Source: Kitasatospora cheerisanensis KCTC 2395 (GTDB taxonomy: Bacteria > Actinomycetota > Actinomycetes > Streptomycetales > Streptomycetaceae). Taken from it: a stretch of DNA of 64,000 nucleotides. The position numbers and the translations under genes were made by a program. The notes under the pieces are model-generated. The model was not told where the DNA came from, did no database searches, and saw nothing but the letters and a program-made list of their open reading frames with translations. Below, one piece after another: positions 34,265-43,417 of the stretch. The DNA is taken from positions 3,487,901 to 3,551,900 of the forward strand of contig NZ_KK853997.1 in the NCBI RefSeq assembly GCF_000696185.1, in the 5' to 3' direction. Position 1 is the first letter of the stretch. Every line of letters begins with the position of its first letter.

Positions 34265-36565
34265 TCAGTGCGGGACGGCGGTGCCGTAGAACGAGTCCAG
34301 CGCGTACACGCAGCGGTCCTTGGAGCCGACGAAGACCCGGCCGTCGACGGCGACCGGGGAGCCGGTCAGCTCGCCCTTGGTGCCGAGTTCCCAGCGGAGC
34401 CGGCCGGTGGCGAGCTCCAGGGTGTGCAGCGAGTGGTCGCGGCTGCCGAGGTGGACCAGGCCGTCGGCGACCGCCGGGGAGCCGACCAGGTCGGCGCGGG
34501 CGGCGTAGCGCCAGCGCTCCCGGCCGGTGGCGGCGTCGAACGCGAACAGCGTGTCGCCGGAGCCCAGCAGCACCGTCCCGTCGGCGACCACGGCGGGCTC
34601 GGCGCCCTGCCGGGAGGTGGTGGAGGCCCGCCACAGGCCGTGGCCGGTGGCGGCGTCCAGCGCGTACAGGGTGCCGAGGTAGTCGGCGACGTACACGGCC
34701 CGGTCGTCCACCGCGGGCGGGGTGAACAGCACCACGGGGGCGTCGAAGCGCCAGCGCTCGCCGCCGGTGGCGGCGTCCAGGGCGTGTACCCGCTGACCGG
34801 AGGTCAGGTACAGCACGCCGCCGCGCTCCACCGGCCGGGCCGGCACCTTGCCGGTGACCGGGAACGCCCAGCGCACCCCGCCGCCGCGCGGGTCGACGGA
34901 GTGCAGCCGGCCGGAGCCCTGGTAGTAGGCGGCGCCGGCGATCAGCGCCGGGCCGGACTGCGGGTTCTCGTACTCCTGCTGGGCGTCGTCGGCGCGCCAC
35001 AGTTCGGCGCCGCTGGCGGCCGAGCGGAGCTGCACGCCGCCGCCGCGGATGCCGCAGCAGAGCACGCCGTCGGCGGCGTCCAGCGAGTACACCCAGCCGT
35101 CCAGCGAGGTCCGCCAGCGCTCGGTGCCGTCGGAGGCGTCCACGGTGTACAGGTGCGGCCCGTCGGCGGCGTGCACCCGGCCGCCGTCGACGGCCAGCGC
35201 CCAGGCGACGTCGCGGGTCTTCCAGCGGCGTTCGCCGGAGCCGATGTCGAGGGCGTGCACCTCGAAGCTGGAGACGAACAGCGTCCCGTCGGCAACCACG
35301 GGGGTGCCCCAGACGTCGTTGGACATCCGGAACCGCCAGGGCCGCCAGCGGGCGGCGGGCGGCTGCGGCGGGGCGGCGGGCGCGGAGGTGCGGCGCACCC
35401 AGTCGGTGCCGACGGGGGCGGCGGAGGGGGCGACCGGCTCGACCCGCGGCCCGGGTCCTATCGGCACGTTCGCGCCGGCCAGCCGGATCTCGCCGTCGCC
35501 GCCGGAGGCCGGCCGCGCGTGCGGCCGCACCCGCTCGGTGGCCACCTCGGCCTCGGACGGCAGGCCGACCGGCCCGGCCGGGGCGATCGGCGCGGCCTGC
35601 GAGACCGGCGGCGCGGAGGGCTGCGGCGGCACCGCGACCGGCTGCGGCTGCTGCGGCTGCTGGCTGACGGGGCGGCGGCTGCTGCGCTTGGCCTCGATCA
35701 GGTCGAGTGCGGCGGGCGGCAGCCAGTCCCCGGCCTCGCCGGAGGCGTCGGCCCGGGAGAACAGGTGCGGGGCCATCTCGGCCTGGATCTGGGCGGGCGT
35801 CGGCCGGTGCTCGGGCGCGGGCCGCATGCAGGCCCGGACCAGGTCGACGAGTTCGGCCGGCAGCCCGCTCAGGTCGGGCTGGTCGCGCAGCAGCTGGAAG
35901 ACCGTCTCGACCGGGTTGGTGCCCCGGTAGGGCGGGTGCCCGGTGGCGCAGAACACCACCAGCGAGCCGAGCGAGAACACGTCGCTGGCCCCGGTGACGC
36001 TGCGGCTGTCGCGGGCCTGCTCGGGCGACATGTAGGCGGGGGTGCCGACTGCGACGTTGGTCATGGTGAGCCGGGTGCTCGACACGCCGGCGGCGATCCC
36101 GAAGTCGATCACCCGCGGGCCGTCCTCGACCACCAGCACGTTGGACGGCTTGAGGTCGCGGTGCACCAGCCCGGCGGCGTGGATGGACTGCAGCGCCTCG
36201 GCGATGCCGGCGGTCAGCCAGCGCACCGCGTCGGCGGGCAGCGGACCGCAGTCGGTGACCAGGTCCTCCAGCGAGGGCGCGGGCACGTACGCGGTGGCCA
36301 GCCAGGGCACCGCGGCGTCGGCGTCGGCGTCCACCACGGCGGCGGTGTAGAAGCCGCCGACCGTCTTGGCGGCGGCGATCTCGCGGGCGAAGCGGACCCG
36401 GAACAGGTTGTCCTCGGCCAGTTCGCTGCGGACGGTCTTGATGGCGACCCGGCGACCCGAGGCGGAGCGGGCCAGGTACACCAGCCCCATCCCGCCCGCG
36501 CCGAGCCTGGCCAGCACCTCGAAGGGCCCGATCCGCCTCGGATCGTGCGCCGTCAGCTGGTCCAC
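34265..36565 (-). CDS. Ser/Thr protein kinase with C-terminal PQQ-like beta-propeller (AfsK-like)
   Basis: A 766-residue Hanks-type kinase. The kinase domain (about 13-270) has G-loop [14 protein letters not shown] with Lys43, [10 protein letters not shown] (Asp137), VIDFG (Asp154) and [10 protein letters not shown] Pro/Gln/Ala-rich linker (about 290-400) leads to tandem PQQ/beta-propeller repeats ([45 protein letters not shown]). No TM helix is seen. The architecture is that of AfsK, a Streptomyces kinase that senses S-adenosylmethionine and phosphorylates AfsR and DivIVA, but no afsR is adjacent, so it is best called an AfsK paralogue. ATG at 36565. Confidence 0.9.
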   Translation of the reverse strand: MDQLTAHDPRRIGPFEVLARLGAGGMGLVYLARSASGRRVAIKTVRSELAEDNLFRVRFAREIAAAKTVGGFYTAAVVDADADAAVPWLATAYVPAPSLEDLVTDCGPLPADAVRWLTAGIAEALQSIHAAGLVHRDLKPSNVLVVEDGPRVIDFGIAAGVSSTRLTMTNVAVGTPAYMSPEQARDSRSVTGASDVFSLGSLVVFCATGHPPYRGTNPVETVFQLLRDQPDLSGLPAELVDLVRACMRPAPEHRPTPAQIQAEMAPHLFSRADASGEAGDWLPPAALDLIEAKRSSRRPVSQQPQQPQPVAVPPQPSAPPVSQAAPIAPAGPVGLPSEAEVATERVRPHARPASGGDGEIRLAGANVPIGPGPRVEPVAPSAAPVGTDWVRRTSAPAAPPQPPAARWRPWRFRMSNDVWGTPVVADGTLFVSSFEVHALDIGSGERRWKTRDVAWALAVDGGRVHAADGPHLYTVDASDGTERWRTSLDGWVYSLDAADGVLCCGIRGGGVQLRSAASGAELWRADDAQQEYENPQSGPALIAGAAYYQGSGRLHSVDPRGGGVRWAFPVTGKVPARPVERGGVLYLTSGQRVHALDAATGGERWRFDAPVVLFTPPAVDDRAVYVADYLGTLYALDAATGHGLWRASTTSRQGAEPAVVADGTVLLGSGDTLFAFDAATGRERWRYAARADLVGSPAVADGLVHLGSRDHSLHTLELATGRLRWELGTKGELTGSPVAVDGRVFVGSKDRCVYALDSFYGTAVPH

Positions 36566-36872
36566 TCCGCAGCCACCTCCCCTTCCGCCAACGCCCCCCG
36601 GCGGTGGCGCGCCCCCGATTCTCCAATGCCCGCCGTCCTGGAGCCAATCTCCCCCGCCCGTGTCACCCGCGCCGGTCGGCCGGCGCGGCGGCCCCGGCGG
36701 GGGTGCGGGGCGCCCGCCGAACCCTTCGGAGCTGACTTGTCGTCACGCTGTGGGGTCATCAGTGCACGGGGGGGCAACAACACACGCTGAAAAGCCGTCG
36801 ATTCTCCCCACGGGCGGACTAATAGTCGCACTACCGAATCGCGCCAAGATCGTGCCACGGTAAGCTGACGGC
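36566..36872. other. Divergent intergenic region, kinase and tetR promoters
   Basis: 307 bases between divergent genes, with no coding or RNA gene seen. It is less GC-rich near 36780-36860 than its surroundings. It contains the short perfect inverted repeat at 36817-36827 and TAAGCT (36860-36865, a possible -10 element) about 8 bases before the tetR ATG, which could give a nearly leaderless transcript. Confidence 0.45.
36817..36827. promoter_or_regulatory. Candidate operator upstream of tetR (GACTA-A-TAGTC)
   Basis: GACTAATAGTC is a perfect 5-bp inverted repeat around one base, 45 bases upstream of the TetR-family gene start. It is one of the few AT-containing palindromes in this GC-rich gap, so it is a plausible autoregulatory site. 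It is short and unproven. Confidence 0.35.
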
Positions 36873-37514
36873 ATGACAGGACAAGTTCGCACCGTCGACG
36901 GTCGCGTCGCCGGGCGGCGCGGACAGGAGACGCGGCAGAAGCTGCTCGACTGCCTCCGCGAGATGCTCAGCACGTCGCCGTACCGGGACGTCAAGGTCAT
37001 CGACGTCGCCCGTATGGCGGGTACCTCCCCCGCGACCTTCTACCAGTACTTCCCGGATGTCGAGGGCGCAGTCCTTGAGATCGCCGAGGAAATGGCCGAG
37101 GACAGCGGCGGGCTCAAAGAGCTCGTCGATGGAAAGTCCTGGGCGGGAAAGACCGGCTTCACCACTTCCGAAGAACTGGTGGACGGATTCCTCGCCTTCT
37201 GGCGCAAGAATGACGCCATTCTCCGAGTGGTCACACTCGGTGCCGCAGAAGGGGACAAGCGGTTCTTCAAGATCCGCATGAAGGTCCTCAACTCGGTGGC
37301 GGCTCCGCTCGCCGAGGCGGTTCGCAACACCCAGGGCAAGACCGACAAGACGGTCGACGGGTCGGCGATCGCCGGCTCCCTGGTGACGTTGCTGGCCGCG
37401 GCCGCGGAGCACTCGAAGGCGTTCACCTCGTGGGGCGTGAAGGTCAAGGACCTCAAGCCCAACCTGGCGCTCCAGGTGTACCTCGGAGTCACCGGAAAGA
37501 AGCCGCCGAAGTAA
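36873..37514 (+). CDS. TetR family transcriptional regulator
   Basis: A 213-residue regulator. The N-terminal HTH (RRGQETRQKLLDCLREMLSTSPYRDVKVIDVARMAGTSPATFYQYFPDVEGAVLEIAEEMAED) is clear. The C-terminal half is helical, with VDGFLAFWRKNDAILRVVTLGAAEGDKRFFKIRMKVLNSV. Base composition and codon use are somewhat less GC-extreme than neighbours. This is typical of strongly conserved Streptomyces regulators. Targets are unknown; the divergent Ser/Thr kinase gene is a candidate because of the shared upstream region. ATG at 36873. Confidence 0.9.
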   Translation: MTGQVRTVDGRVAGRRGQETRQKLLDCLREMLSTSPYRDVKVIDVARMAGTSPATFYQYFPDVEGAVLEIAEEMAEDSGGLKELVDGKSWAGKTGFTTSEELVDGFLAFWRKNDAILRVVTLGAAEGDKRFFKIRMKVLNSVAAPLAEAVRNTQGKTDKTVDGSAIAGSLVTLLAAAAEHSKAFTSWGVKVKDLKPNLALQVYLGVTGKKPPK

Positions 37515-37634
37515 CACTCAGCCCAGTCCAATGGCGCCCGGCCCCGGTTCCTGTCCGGGGTGCGTCGGACGCGGCCGTGTCCTCGGGGGAGGTTCGCCGA
37601 CGTACCGCGGGGCGTCATCCGCACCTACAACGAA

Positions 37635-37678
37635 ACGCAGGGGCGGTCGGGAGAAAGGTCTCCCGACCGCCCCTGCGT
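37635..37678. terminator. Bidirectional terminator between tetR and fabH
   Basis: A 20-bp perfect stem with loop AAGG (37635-37654 with 37659-37678), between the converging tetR and fabH genes; the fabH stop is 26 bases away. Confidence 0.85.
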
Positions 37679-37703
37679 CATGTCCCGGGCCGGTCCGTTC
37701 CGG

Positions 37704-38648
37704 TCAGGGGCAGCGCACCACCTGGCCGGCGTAGGCCAGGCCGCCGCCGAAGCCGAACAGCAGCACCGGGTCGCCGCTGTGCAGTTCGCCGCGCTCGACC
37801 AGCTTGGAGAGGGCGAGCGGGATGGAGGCGGCCGAGGTGTTGCCGGACTCGACCACGTCGCGGGCGACCACCGCGTCCTCGGCCAGGCCGAGCCGGCCGG
37901 CGATCGCGTCGATGATCCGCAGGTTGGCCTGGTGGGCCACGAAGCCGCGCAGTTCGGACGGGTCCAGGCCGGCCTTCTCGCAGGCCTGCCGGGCGAGCGG
38001 GGCGACCTGGGTGGTGGCCCAGCGGAAGACGGTCTGGCCCTGCTGGCTGATGACCGGCTGCCAGCCGCGGATCACCACCGCCTCGCCCTTCTCCGGCTCG
38101 GAGCCCCACACCACCGGGCCGATGCCGGCCTGCTCGTCGGGGACGGCCTCCAGGACGGCCGCGCCGGCGCCGTCCGCGAAGATCACGCAGGTGGTGCGGT
38201 CGGTCCAGTCGAGGACGTCGGACATCCGCTCGGCGCCGATCACCAGGGCGCGGGTGGCGGCGCCGGCCCGGATCGCGTGGTCGGCGGTGGCCAGCGCGTA
38301 CGAGAAGCCCGAGCAGACGGTGTTCAGGTCGTAGGCGGCCGGGGTGGGGATGCCGAGCCGGGCGGCGACGGAGGCGGCCGTGTTGGGGCTGCGTTCGACG
38401 GCGGTGCAGGTCGCGACGGCGACCAGGTCGATCTGGTCGGGGGTCACTCCCGCGTGGGCGAGGGCCTTCTGGGCGGCGCCGGCGGCGAGGTCGACCAGGG
38501 TCTCGTCCTCGGCGATGTGCCGGGTACGGATGCCGACCCGGCTCCGGATCCACTGGTCGTCGGTGTCGACCATCGCCGAGAGATCGTCGTTGGTGAGGAT
38601 CTTCGGCGGCTGGTAGTGGCCCAGCGCCACGATGCGGGAGGCGGTCAT
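37704..38648 (-). CDS. fabH: Beta-ketoacyl-ACP synthase III (KAS III)
   Basis: A 314-residue FabH-type condensing enzyme. The triad is complete: Cys in DLNTVCSGFSYAL (about residue 111), His in VAHQANLRIIDAI, and Asn in ESGNTSAASIPLALSKL. The C-terminal GFGGGLAYAG loop is present. The N-terminal DTDDQWIRSRVGIRTRHIA is typical. It condenses an acyl-CoA starter with malonyl-ACP. As there are no fabD, acpP or fabF genes here, it is a stand-alone paralogue rather than the main FAS operon copy. ATG at 38648. Confidence 0.9.
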   Translation of the reverse strand: MTASRIVALGHYQPPKILTNDDLSAMVDTDDQWIRSRVGIRTRHIAEDETLVDLAAGAAQKALAHAGVTPDQIDLVAVATCTAVERSPNTAASVAARLGIPTPAAYDLNTVCSGFSYALATADHAIRAGAATRALVIGAERMSDVLDWTDRTTCVIFADGAGAAVLEAVPDEQAGIGPVVWGSEPEKGEAVVIRGWQPVISQQGQTVFRWATTQVAPLARQACEKAGLDPSELRGFVAHQANLRIIDAIAGRLGLAEDAVVARDVVESGNTSAASIPLALSKLVERGELHSGDPVLLFGFGGGLAYAGQVVRCP

Positions 38649-38743
38649 ACTGCCACTCAACCGGGTTACCGGCGAGTCGGGCGGTAACGCCCTGGCACAG
38701 GATCGGGTGCCGGAACCTGTAGGGCCCTCACAACCGGAACCGG

Positions 38744-39652
38744 TCAGGCCGCCAGCGATTGGGCGTCGCCCATGGCGATCATCGGGTGCATGGCCGGGTC
38801 GAGGGTCTTGATCAGCTCGACCATGTGGTCCTCGGTGAGCGAGATGCAGCCGTGGGTGGGGCCGCCGTGGTCGAGGTGCAGCCAGATGCCGCCGCCCTTG
38901 GCCGCGCCCTCCGGGAAGCGGCCGTCGAGCGGGGAGGAGCCGACCACCCGGTTGTAGTTGATCGCGACCACGTAGTCGAAGGAGCCGGCCAGCGGCTCGT
39001 TGTTGAAGCCGCGGCCGCCCATCACGAACTTGGCGTTCTCGTCGTACGGCAGCTTGGAGCCGGGGTCGGCCTTGCGGCCGCCGGCGTCGGTGAGCGAGAA
39101 CAGGCCGATCGGGCTGCGCAGGTCGCCGGAGCGGTGGTCGGTGGTCCAGCCCTTGTAGGCGTTGTGGGCGGGCCAGGACTGGCCGGCCTGCCAACTGCCG
39201 TCGTCGCCGCGGGTCCACAGCGTGACGGTGTTGTCCGAGGAGTTCTTGTCCTTGCCGCTGGCGACCAGCACCTGGCGGGTCTCGGCGGGGATCTTGGCCG
39301 TCCAGCTGGCGCCCAGGCCCGGAATGGCGGTGATCCGGTCGCGGCTGGAGCGGTCGGCGGCCGGGGCCTCGGTGTGCGCCTCGGCGGCCTTCATCGGGGT
39401 GACGTCGGGCTCGCGGTCCGGGGCGGCGCTGGCGGTCTCGCCCTGGAAGGTCCGGCCGGGGCCGACGGTGAACCAGCCGGCCGCCAGGGCCAGCAGGGTC
39501 GCGGTGCCGACGGTGAGCTTGCGGGTGCGGCGCGCCTTCGGCTTGCGACGGCGGCGGCCCGCGGCTCGGCCCTGGGTCTGCTCGGCGTCGCTCCGGGGAG
39601 CCGGCGCGGAGGCCGAGCGGCGGTGCGAGGCGGCGCGATGGGAACCGGACAT
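38744..39652 (-). CDS. L,D-transpeptidase (YkuD catalytic domain) membrane protein
   Basis: A 302-residue protein. A basic N-terminus (RRRRKPKARRTRK) is followed by one hydrophobic segment (LTVGTATLLALAAGWFTV, about residues 50-67), probably an uncleaved anchor. The extracellular part carries WTAKIPAETRQVLVASG and the YkuD motif GGIWLHLDHGGPTHGCISLTEDHMVEL, with catalytic His and Cys (HGCIS). Such enzymes form 3-3 peptidoglycan cross-links or attach proteins. The HGC-I-S spacing fits the broader YkuD family rather than the IgD-bearing mycobacterial Ldt. ATG at 39652 follows GGAGG. Confidence 0.85.
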   Translation of the reverse strand: MSGSHRAASHRRSASAPAPRSDAEQTQGRAAGRRRRKPKARRTRKLTVGTATLLALAAGWFTVGPGRTFQGETASAAPDREPDVTPMKAAEAHTEAPAADRSSRDRITAIPGLGASWTAKIPAETRQVLVASGKDKNSSDNTVTLWTRGDDGSWQAGQSWPAHNAYKGWTTDHRSGDLRSPIGLFSLTDAGGRKADPGSKLPYDENAKFVMGGRGFNNEPLAGSFDYVVAINYNRVVGSSPLDGRFPEGAAKGGGIWLHLDHGGPTHGCISLTEDHMVELIKTLDPAMHPMIAMGDAQSLAA

Positions 39653-39800
39653 GCGGACGATCCTCCCAGACCCGGGGGACGCGGTGGAACCCGGGCCGTG
39701 TGATGAGCCTGTGAGCATACGCGCCCGGAAGCGCTTCTCCGGTGCGGGGAAGCACCCCCGGTAGTGCGCATTCGTCACGCACGCCCCCTCCGGAACGGCC

Positions 39801-39833
39801 GCGCCCGGTGGCCGGAAACCGGCCACCGGGCGC
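39801..39833 (-). terminator. Terminator after mqnE
   Basis: A 15-bp perfect stem with loop AAA (39801-39815 with 39819-39833), 16 bases past the mqnE stop. Confidence 0.85.
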
Positions 39834-39848
39834 GTGGCCGAGCGGGCG

Positions 39849-41012
39849 TCAGAGGCGCATCGCCTGCGGGGTCTCCCGGCGCATCAGGTCCGGGCCGTCG
39901 TACTCGCGGATGACCTCGTAGCGGGTGTTGCGCTCCACCGGGCGGAAGCCGGCGTCCCGGATCAGCTGGAGCAGGTCGTCGCGGCCCAGCTTGTTCGGGG
40001 TGCCGAAGTTGTCCGCGTCGTGGGTGATCTTGTACTCGACCACCGAGCCGTCCATGTCGTCCGCGCCGTGGCTGAGGGCCAGCTGCGCGGTGGTGACGCC
40101 GTGCATCACCCAGAAGACCTTGACGTGCGGGACGTTGTCGAACAGCAGGCGGGACACCGCGAAGGTCTTCAGCGCCTCGGCGCCGGTGGCCATCTCGGTG
40201 CGGTCCATCAGGCGGTTGCGGACCTTGCCGTCCTTCGAGTCGTGGAAGTCGTGCTGGTAGCGCAGCGGGATGAAGACCTGGAAGCCGCCGGTCTCGTCCT
40301 GCAGTTCGCGCAGCCGCAGCACGTGGTCGACCCGGTGGCGGGGCTCCTCGATGTGGCCGTACAGCATGGTGGCCGGGGTCTTGAGGCCCTTCTCGTGCGC
40401 CAGGCGGTGGATCCGCGACCAGTCCTCCCAGTGGGTGTCGTGGTCGACGATGTGCTGGCGGACCTCCCAGTCGAAGATCTCCGCGCCGCCGCCGGTCAGC
40501 GACTCCAGGCCGGCGTCGATCAGCTCGTCCAGGATCTCACTGGCCGTCAGGCCGCTGATCCGCTCGAACCAATGGATCTCGGTCGCGGTGAACGCCTTCA
40601 GCGAGACGTTCGGCAGCGCGGCCTTCAGCTCCTTCAGCGAGCGCGGGTAGTAGCGCCACGGCAGCGTCGGGTGCAGGCCGTTGACGATGTGCAGCTCGGT
40701 GAGGGACTCCGACTCCATCGCCTTGGCGAGCCGGACGGCCTCCTCGATGCGCATCGTGTACGCGTCCTTCTCGCCCGGCTTGCGCTGGAACGAGCAGTAC
40801 GCGCAGGACGCGCTGCACACGTTGGTCATGTTGAGGTGGCGGTTGACGTTGAAGTGGACGACGTCACCGTTCTTCTGCGTCCGCACGTGGTGGGCCAGGC
40901 CGCCCAGCCAGGCCAGGTCGTCGCTCTCGTAGAGCGCGATCCCGTCCTCGCGGGTCAGCCGCTCACCGGCGTAGACCTTCGCCTCCAGCTCGCGCTTGAG
41001 CCCTGCGTCCAT
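39849..41012 (-). CDS. mqnE: Aminofutalosine synthase (radical SAM, futalosine menaquinone pathway)
   Basis: A 387-residue radical SAM enzyme. The cluster motif is CSASCAYCSF (CxxxCxxC, about residues 72-79). Family stretches are HFNVNRHLNMTNVCSASCAYC, ELHIVNGLHPTLPWRYYPRSLKELKAALP, LTGGGAEIFDWEVRQHIVDHDTHWEDWSRIHRLAHEKGLKTPATMLYGHIE and VFIPLRYQHDFHD. It joins 3-[(1-carboxyvinyl)oxy]benzoate and SAM to aminofutalosine, an early step of the alternative menaquinone route. ATG at 41012 has GGAG upstream. Other pathway genes are at 42674, 49969 and 50868. Confidence 0.95.
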   Translation of the reverse strand: MDAGLKRELEAKVYAGERLTREDGIALYESDDLAWLGGLAHHVRTQKNGDVVHFNVNRHLNMTNVCSASCAYCSFQRKPGEKDAYTMRIEEAVRLAKAMESESLTELHIVNGLHPTLPWRYYPRSLKELKAALPNVSLKAFTATEIHWFERISGLTASEILDELIDAGLESLTGGGAEIFDWEVRQHIVDHDTHWEDWSRIHRLAHEKGLKTPATMLYGHIEEPRHRVDHVLRLRELQDETGGFQVFIPLRYQHDFHDSKDGKVRNRLMDRTEMATGAEALKTFAVSRLLFDNVPHVKVFWVMHGVTTAQLALSHGADDMDGSVVEYKITHDADNFGTPNKLGRDDLLQLIRDAGFRPVERNTRYEVIREYDGPDLMRRETPQAMRL

Positions 41013-41065
41013 GCGGCGCTCCGCCTCCTCGGGACTTCGATTCGTTGCCGAAGTCGAGACTACGC

Positions 41066-42031
41066 CTAGGCCGCCAGCAGTTCGGCCAGCAGGGCGGGGT
41101 CCAGGTTGCCGCCGCTGACCACGGCCGCGAACACCCGGCCGCCGAGTTCCTCGGCCCGGTGGAAGTACGCCGCGGGGGCGACCGCGCCGGACGGCTCGGC
41201 GACCAGCCGGCCGCGGCGGGCCAGTATCGCGACGGTGTCCCGGATCTCCTGCTCGGAGACGGTGACGATGTCGTCCACGTACGCGGTGAGGTGCTCGAAC
41301 GGGAGGACGCCCACCGACGGGGTGCGCAGGCCGTCCGCGACGGTGCGGTAGGTCTGGGCGACCGTCCAGGCGGTGCGGACGCCCTTGCGCAGGCTCTCCT
41401 GGGCGTCGGCGGCGAGCTCCGGCTCCACGCCGATCACCCGCACGCCCGGGCAGGCCAGCTTCAGCGCGGCGGCCGTCCCGGAGATCAGGCCGCCGCCGGA
41501 GACCGGCACCAGCACGGTGTCCAGCTCGTCCGGGGCGTCCTCGGCGATCTCCAGGCCGACCGTGCCCTGGCCGGCCACGATGTACGGGTCGTCGTACGGC
41601 GGCACCCACACGTAGCCGTGCTGAGCGGCCAGTTCGGCCGGGACGGTGTCGCGCTGCTCGGCCGGGACGATCAGCACCTCGGCGCCGAACGAGCGGGTGT
41701 TCTCGATCTTCACGGCGGGCGAGGTGTCCGGCATCACGATCACGGCCTTGATGCCGAGCCGCTGCGCCGCGTACGCCACCGCCTGGGCGTGGTTGCCGCT
41801 GGACTGCGCCACCACGCCCCGGGACCGCTCCTCCGCGGTGAGCGCCGCGAGCCGGTTCATCGCCCCGCGGATCTTGAACGCCCCGGTCGGCTGGAGGCTC
41901 TCCGGCTTCAGCCAGAGCCGGCGCCCGTCCGGCCGCTCCGCCCACGGGCAGGGCAGCAGCGGGGTGCGGACCGCCGTACCGGCGATCCGGCGTTGGGCGG
42001 CGCGCAGGTCTTCCAGGTCGACCAGGGTCAT
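41066..42031 (-). CDS. Threonine/serine ammonia-lyase (PLP, catabolic type)
   Basis: A 321-residue fold-type II PLP enzyme. The PLP lysine is in TGAFKIRGAMNRL, the Asn loop in AQSSGNHAQAVAYAAQRLGIKA, and the phosphate cup in VPVSGGGLISGTA. The length of about 320 with no ACT regulatory domain fits TdcB/serine racemase-like enzymes and not the biosynthetic IlvA (>400 residues). It deaminates Thr or Ser to 2-oxo acids. ATG at 42031; it is in the same direction as mqnE but 53 bases upstream. Confidence 0.88.
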   Translation of the reverse strand: MTLVDLEDLRAAQRRIAGTAVRTPLLPCPWAERPDGRRLWLKPESLQPTGAFKIRGAMNRLAALTAEERSRGVVAQSSGNHAQAVAYAAQRLGIKAVIVMPDTSPAVKIENTRSFGAEVLIVPAEQRDTVPAELAAQHGYVWVPPYDDPYIVAGQGTVGLEIAEDAPDELDTVLVPVSGGGLISGTAAALKLACPGVRVIGVEPELAADAQESLRKGVRTAWTVAQTYRTVADGLRTPSVGVLPFEHLTAYVDDIVTVSEQEIRDTVAILARRGRLVAEPSGAVAPAAYFHRAEELGGRVFAAVVSGGNLDPALLAELLAA

Positions 42032-42094
42032 TCCGGGGCCATCCTCGGGAGTTGACGGAGCGTTGACGGTTCGTGAGGTGACGACCCTAGTCCG

Positions 42095-42556
42095 CTACTC
42101 CGCGAGGTGCAGCGGCAATTCGCTGACCCGGTTCTCCCACTTCGTGGAGAGCACCACCGTGGTGCGGGTGCGGGCCACGCCCTTGGTGCCGGAGAGCCGC
42201 TTGACCACCGACTCCAGGCCCTCGACGTCCGGCACCCGGACCTTCAGCATGTAGGAGTCGTCGCCCGCGATGAACCAGCAGTCCTCGACCTCCGGGAGGT
42301 CCTTCAGCCGGTGCGAGACGTCGTCGTGGTCGGCGGCGTCGGTCAGTTGAAGACCGATCAGCGCCGTCACGCCGTAGCCGAGGGTGGCCGGGTTGACCGT
42401 CGCCCGGTACCCGGTGATCACGCCCGCCTGTTCGAGGCGGTTGATCCGGTCCGTCACACTCGGCCCGGAGAGGCCCACCAGACGGCCCAGCTCGGCGTAC
42501 GAGGCACGGCCGTTCTCACGAAGTGCCTGGATGAGCTGTCTGTCCACAGAGTCCAT
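42095..42556 (-). CDS. Lrp/AsnC family transcriptional regulator
   Basis: A 153-residue regulator with the N-terminal winged HTH (MDSVDRQLIQALRENGRASYAELGRLVGLSGPSVTDRINRLEQAGVITGYRA) and the C-terminal RAM/ligand domain (ALIGLQLTDAADHDDVSHRLKDLPEVEDCWFIAGDDSYMLKVRV). It lies 63 bases upstream of the threonine/serine ammonia-lyase on the same strand and is an obvious candidate to control it in response to amino acids. ATG at 42556 is used; the open frame extends further, but homology begins here. Confidence 0.9.
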   Translation of the reverse strand: MDSVDRQLIQALRENGRASYAELGRLVGLSGPSVTDRINRLEQAGVITGYRATVNPATLGYGVTALIGLQLTDAADHDDVSHRLKDLPEVEDCWFIAGDDSYMLKVRVPDVEGLESVVKRLSGTKGVARTRTTVVLSTKWENRVSELPLHLAE

Positions 42557-42673
42557 TACCTGCCGCGTCCTTCCGAACCTCTCCAGAATCAAGATCGTTT
42601 TCTGGATTCCAAGGCGCCGAGCGCCGATCGACCGGGGTATCCCAGAGAACATACTCTCCCGTAGCGAGGCCGC

Positions 42674-43350
42674 TCACTCGCCCCGGCGCGGCCCGGTTTC
42701 CGGGGTTCCCCCGGGAGTGCTCGCGGCCTCCCCCAGGCGGCCCGACCAACGCCGGTACAGCGCGTGCCGGACGCCCACCGCGTCCAGCACCCGGCCGGCC
42801 ACGAAGTCCACCAGCTCCTGGGCGGTGGACCCCCCGGCGTAGAAGCCCGGCGACGCCGGCAGCACCACCGCGCCCTGCGCGTCCAGGGCCACCAGGTGCT
42901 GGAGGGTCGAGCCGGTCAGCGGGGTCTCGCGCAGGCACAGCACCAGCGGGCGGCGCTCCTTGAGGGTGACCGAGGCGGTGCGCTGGAGCAGGTCCTTGGA
43001 CAGGCCGAGCGCGATGCCGGCCGCGGCGCCGGTGGTGGCCGGGACGACCAGCATGCCCTTCGCCGGGTACGAGCCGGAGGACGGCCCCGCCGCGAAGTCC
43101 CCGCGGGCCAGTGGCGGACGTCGTCGAGCTGCTTCTCGTCCCGGCCCAGCCACTGCGCCAGATCGGCCTTCCAGTGGGCGTCCCGGAACGAGATGCCGGT
43201 CTCGTCCAGGATGGTCAGCCGGGCGGCCCGGCTCACGATCAGGTCGACGGACTCGCCAGCGTCGAGCAGCGCCCGGATCACGGACGCGGCGTAGGGGGTG
43301 CCGCTGGCGCCGGAGACGCCGACGACCCAGGGGCGACGGGTGTTGCTCAT
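42674..43350 (-). pseudogene. ubiX: UbiX-like flavin prenyltransferase, split by a one-base frameshift
   Basis: Two frames together encode a complete ~225-residue UbiX. Frame 1 (ATG 43350) gives MSNTRRPWVVGVSGASGTPY to about VRHW at 43108. Frame 2 continues GDFAAGPSSGSYPAKGMLVVPATTGAAAG, LSKDLLQRTASVTLKERRPLVLCLRETPLTG to the stop at 42674. The total of 677 bases is one short of a multiple of three. The break is in TGG-CCCGCGGGGACTTC; restoring one G/C base after TGG reads W-A-R-G-D-F in frame. UbiX prenylates FMN for UbiD-type decarboxylases such as the one at 50868-52319, which functions in menaquinone synthesis. Because the rest of the gene is intact, a very recent mutation or an assembly error is likely. 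Confidence 0.85.
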
Positions 43351-43417
43351 GGGGACATTGTCGCGGGTGCGCGAGGCGGGCGGACGCGACGACGTGGCCG
43401 CCGGGAGAATGGTCGCC

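Noticed and set aside
34268..36790. An 840-codon plus-strand open frame opposite the Ser/Thr kinase
   Set aside because: Antisense to a kinase with every catalytic motif; repetitive GGV/QRV composition is typical of shadows.
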